Below are positions 62,776 to 64,000 of a stretch of DNA of 64,000 bases, in pieces. Source of the stretch: UBA6109 sp964506465 (lineage in GTDB: Bacteria; Desulfobacterota; Syntrophia; Syntrophales; UBA6109); NCBI GenBank assembly GCA_964506465.1, contig CAZDLM010000003.1, positions 1-64,000 of the forward strand, written 5' to 3'. The notes beneath the pieces were generated by a model. It worked only from the letters and a program-made list of their open reading frames with translations. It was not told where the DNA came from and made no database searches. The position numbers were made by a program, and so were the translations under genes. Positions within the stretch are counted from its first letter, which is position 1; every line of letters starts with the position of its first letter.

Positions 62776-63312
62776 TTAAAGCTTCATTTTTTTCAAGATC
62801 GCCATGCGCGGATCCACCGGGGCGGACAACTCGCATGAACAGGCCGCTACATTGAGATTGGTTCCGCAACGCGGGCAAAGGCCCTTGCAGGCTTCGTCGC
62901 AGAGAACCTTGATCGGAATCTGCAGAATGATCTGCTCGAAGAAGATGGGATCGAGGTCGATCACTTCTTCGCGGTAGAAGCAGAGCTCGGCGTCCGCGTC
63001 ATCCACCTCGACGTCTCCCTCTTCATCGTCGGCCCGCGCCGCAGCAGGGACGAAGGTGTAGTGGAAATCGTTCTTCAGTTCCACACGGGCCGGCTCTAAG
63101 CAGCGGCCGCAGGCCATGACCAGCGCCGCCTCCATGGTCCCTTCGACATAAACGGCCTCGCCGGCCTTGCTCAGGCGGCAGGACGCCGAGAAGGACGCCA
63201 GCTCCATGGAACCCCGGTCGGCTTCCGGGAGGTTCTCCTGGAACCAGGCGTTATCCTTCGTTACGTCAACCTGTTTCCCCTCTTCGGGGATGTGAATCAA
63301 CTGGATCTTCAA
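62776..63312 (-). CDS. yceD: YceD/DUF177 family protein
   Basis: 178 aa. Family cysteines in ACGRCLEPARVEL and LCPRCGTNLN, and an acidic middle region (DDEEGDVEVDDADAEL). Co-transcribed with rpmF in most bacteria and linked to 23S rRNA handling. First gene of the long minus-strand run. Confidence 0.88.
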   Translation of the reverse strand: MKIQLIHIPEEGKQVDVTKDNAWFQENLPEADRGSMELASFSASCRLSKAGEAVYVEGTMEAALVMACGRCLEPARVELKNDFHYTFVPAAARADDEEGDVEVDDADAELCFYREEVIDLDPIFFEQIILQIPIKVLCDEACKGLCPRCGTNLNVAACSCELSAPVDPRMAILKKMKL

Positions 63313-63384
63313 GACCCTGTCTCCAACTCTGGCGAGGGCCCTCCGCCTGACGGAGGGTCGCGCTGCAATAAAGGGCGAAAGTTA

Positions 63385-63408
63385 ATTATAAAACACCAGG
63401 GTTGTCAA
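63385..63408 (-). promoter_or_regulatory. Candidate promoter of the yceD-rpmF-fab run
   Basis: Minus strand: perfect TTGACA (63408-63403) and TATAAT (63390-63385), but only 12 bp apart, so they cannot both serve one standard promoter. The AT-rich stretch still marks the likely start region. Confidence 0.35.
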
Positions 63409-63434
63409 GGATATTTTGGCCGGCAAGATGCGGC

Positions 63435-63462
63435 TTGACAAAAGGGAGAGCGCTTCTATAAG
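63435..63462 (+). promoter_or_regulatory. Promoter of gltX
   Basis: TTGACA (63435-63440), 16-bp spacer, TATAAG (63457-63462), giving a leader of about 30 nt. Confidence 0.65.
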
Positions 63463-63499
63463 GTTCGCAAATTGCAGCGGAAAGGAAAGACAGGAACCG

Positions 63500-64000
63500 A
63501 TGACCTCAAACGACGCGATCCGCACACGCTTTGCGCCCTCTCCGACGGGCTTTCTGCATATCGGGGGGGCGCGCACGGCGCTCTTCAACTGGCTCTTCAC
63601 CCGGCACGCCGGGGGGAAGTTCATCCTCCGGATCGAGGATACGGACCAGGAGCGCTCGACGGAGGAAGCAACGAAGGCGATCCTTGACGCGATGACGTGG
63701 CTCGGCCTCACGTGGGACGAGGGGCCCTTCTTCCAGGCCGAACGCGTCGCGGTGCACCGGGAGGCCGTCCGCAGGCTGGTTCAGGAGGGCAAGGCCTACG
63801 TCTGCACCTGCTCCGCGGAGGAGATTGAGGCGAAGCGCAAGCACGCCCTGGCGACCGGAGGGAAGCCGAAGTACGACGGAACCTGCCGGGACAAGGGGCT
63901 GACCCGCACGCCGAATTCCGTTGTCCGCTTCCGCTGCCCGGCGGTCGGAACGTCGGCGTGGAACGATCTCGTCAAGGGGCGGATCGCCTTCCAGAACGAG
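63500..64000 (+). CDS. gltX: Glutamyl-tRNA synthetase, 3' end beyond the window
   Basis: The first 167 residues are present. RTRFAPSPTGFLHIGGARTAL has the HIGH-type motif (HIGG), followed by RIEDTDQERS and a CTCSAEEIEAKRK zinc-region stretch. The frame is open to the last base. ATG 63500 follows AGGAACC. GluRS and GlnRS-like forms cannot be told apart fully from this part, but the motifs are GluRS. Confidence 0.93.
   Translation, partial: MTSNDAIRTRFAPSPTGFLHIGGARTALFNWLFTRHAGGKFILRIEDTDQERSTEEATKAILDAMTWLGLTWDEGPFFQAERVAVHREAVRRLVQEGKAYVCTCSAEEIEAKRKHALATGGKPKYDGTCRDKGLTRTPNSVVRFRCPAVGTSAWNDLVKGRIAFQNE

Overview
The window looks like chromosome from an anaerobic, syntrophic-type deltaproteobacterium (Desulfobacterota, near Syntrophia). 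This rests on gene content, not on a search. It has the Gram-negative outer-membrane genes lptE, a TonB-dependent receptor and an OmpA lipoprotein. It also has a four-subunit 2-oxoacid:ferredoxin oxidoreductase, a periplasmic selenocysteine formate dehydrogenase, a B12-dependent acyl-CoA mutase, an acyl-CoA synthetase and two ADP-forming acetyl-CoA synthetases. Most of it is GC-rich. About 9.6-17.8 kb is visibly richer in A+T and carries accessory genes.

Layout. 0-3 kb: end of tRNA-Ser(GGA), the SRP RNA, dnaX, ybaB/ebfC, recR. 3.1-9.5 kb: a long leader, then porGDAB followed by NuoE-, NuoF- and NuoG-N-like genes, closed by a strong terminator. 9.6-18.1 kb: accessory island with an HD phosphohydrolase and small partner, a lipoprotein, small proteins, two HEPN-like proteins around a Schlafen-type AlbA_2 protein, and an overlapping minus-strand pair (DUF488 fusion plus partner), ending at a gene fragment. 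18.1-25.5 kb: envelope proteins, a 435-bp direct repeat carrying two ywbE copies around a C45-type hydrolase and a fadD-like gene, then FecR-domain and OmpA proteins. 25.6-30.4 kb (minus): CDF transporter, cobO, meaB, and a two-subunit acyl-CoA mutase whose large subunit is broken by a 10-N assembly gap. 30.7-37.6 kb (plus): DUF6125, MoxR ATPase, VWA protein, thioredoxin-like protein, peroxiredoxin, TonB receptor, EFR1-type flavodoxin/ferredoxin. 38-42.6 kb: fdnGHI-type formate dehydrogenase with in-frame UGA and SECIS hairpin. 42.7-45.3 kb: methyltransferase, MBL-fold hydrolase, M28 peptidase. 45.5-49.9 kb (minus): split and fused ADP-forming acetyl-CoA synthetases. 50-63.3 kb: rpsT (plus), then a long minus-strand housekeeping run (yceD, rpmF, fabD, fabG remnant, acpP, fabF, rpiB, glyA, dCMP deaminase, nrdR, ribE, ribBA, ribH, nusB, M17 N-domain, leuS, lptE). 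63.4 kb to the end: promoter and start of gltX.

How it fits together. Acids would be activated to CoA thioesters, branched and straight C4 chains interconverted by the B12 mutase, 2-oxoacids oxidised with ferredoxin, electrons passed to NAD(H) by the NuoEF-like module, and reducing power exchanged as formate at the periplasmic FDH. ATP would be recovered by the ADP-forming synthetases. The most notable points are: the mutase large subunit has isobutyryl-CoA-mutase specificity residues (Phe89, Gln207) rather than methylmalonyl-type ones; a POR operon is joined to a diaphorase module that has no hydrogenase domain; a HEPN-Schlafen-HEPN gene row and a DUF488 pair are candidates for undescribed defence systems; and fabG survives only as a frameshifted remnant between fabD and acpP.
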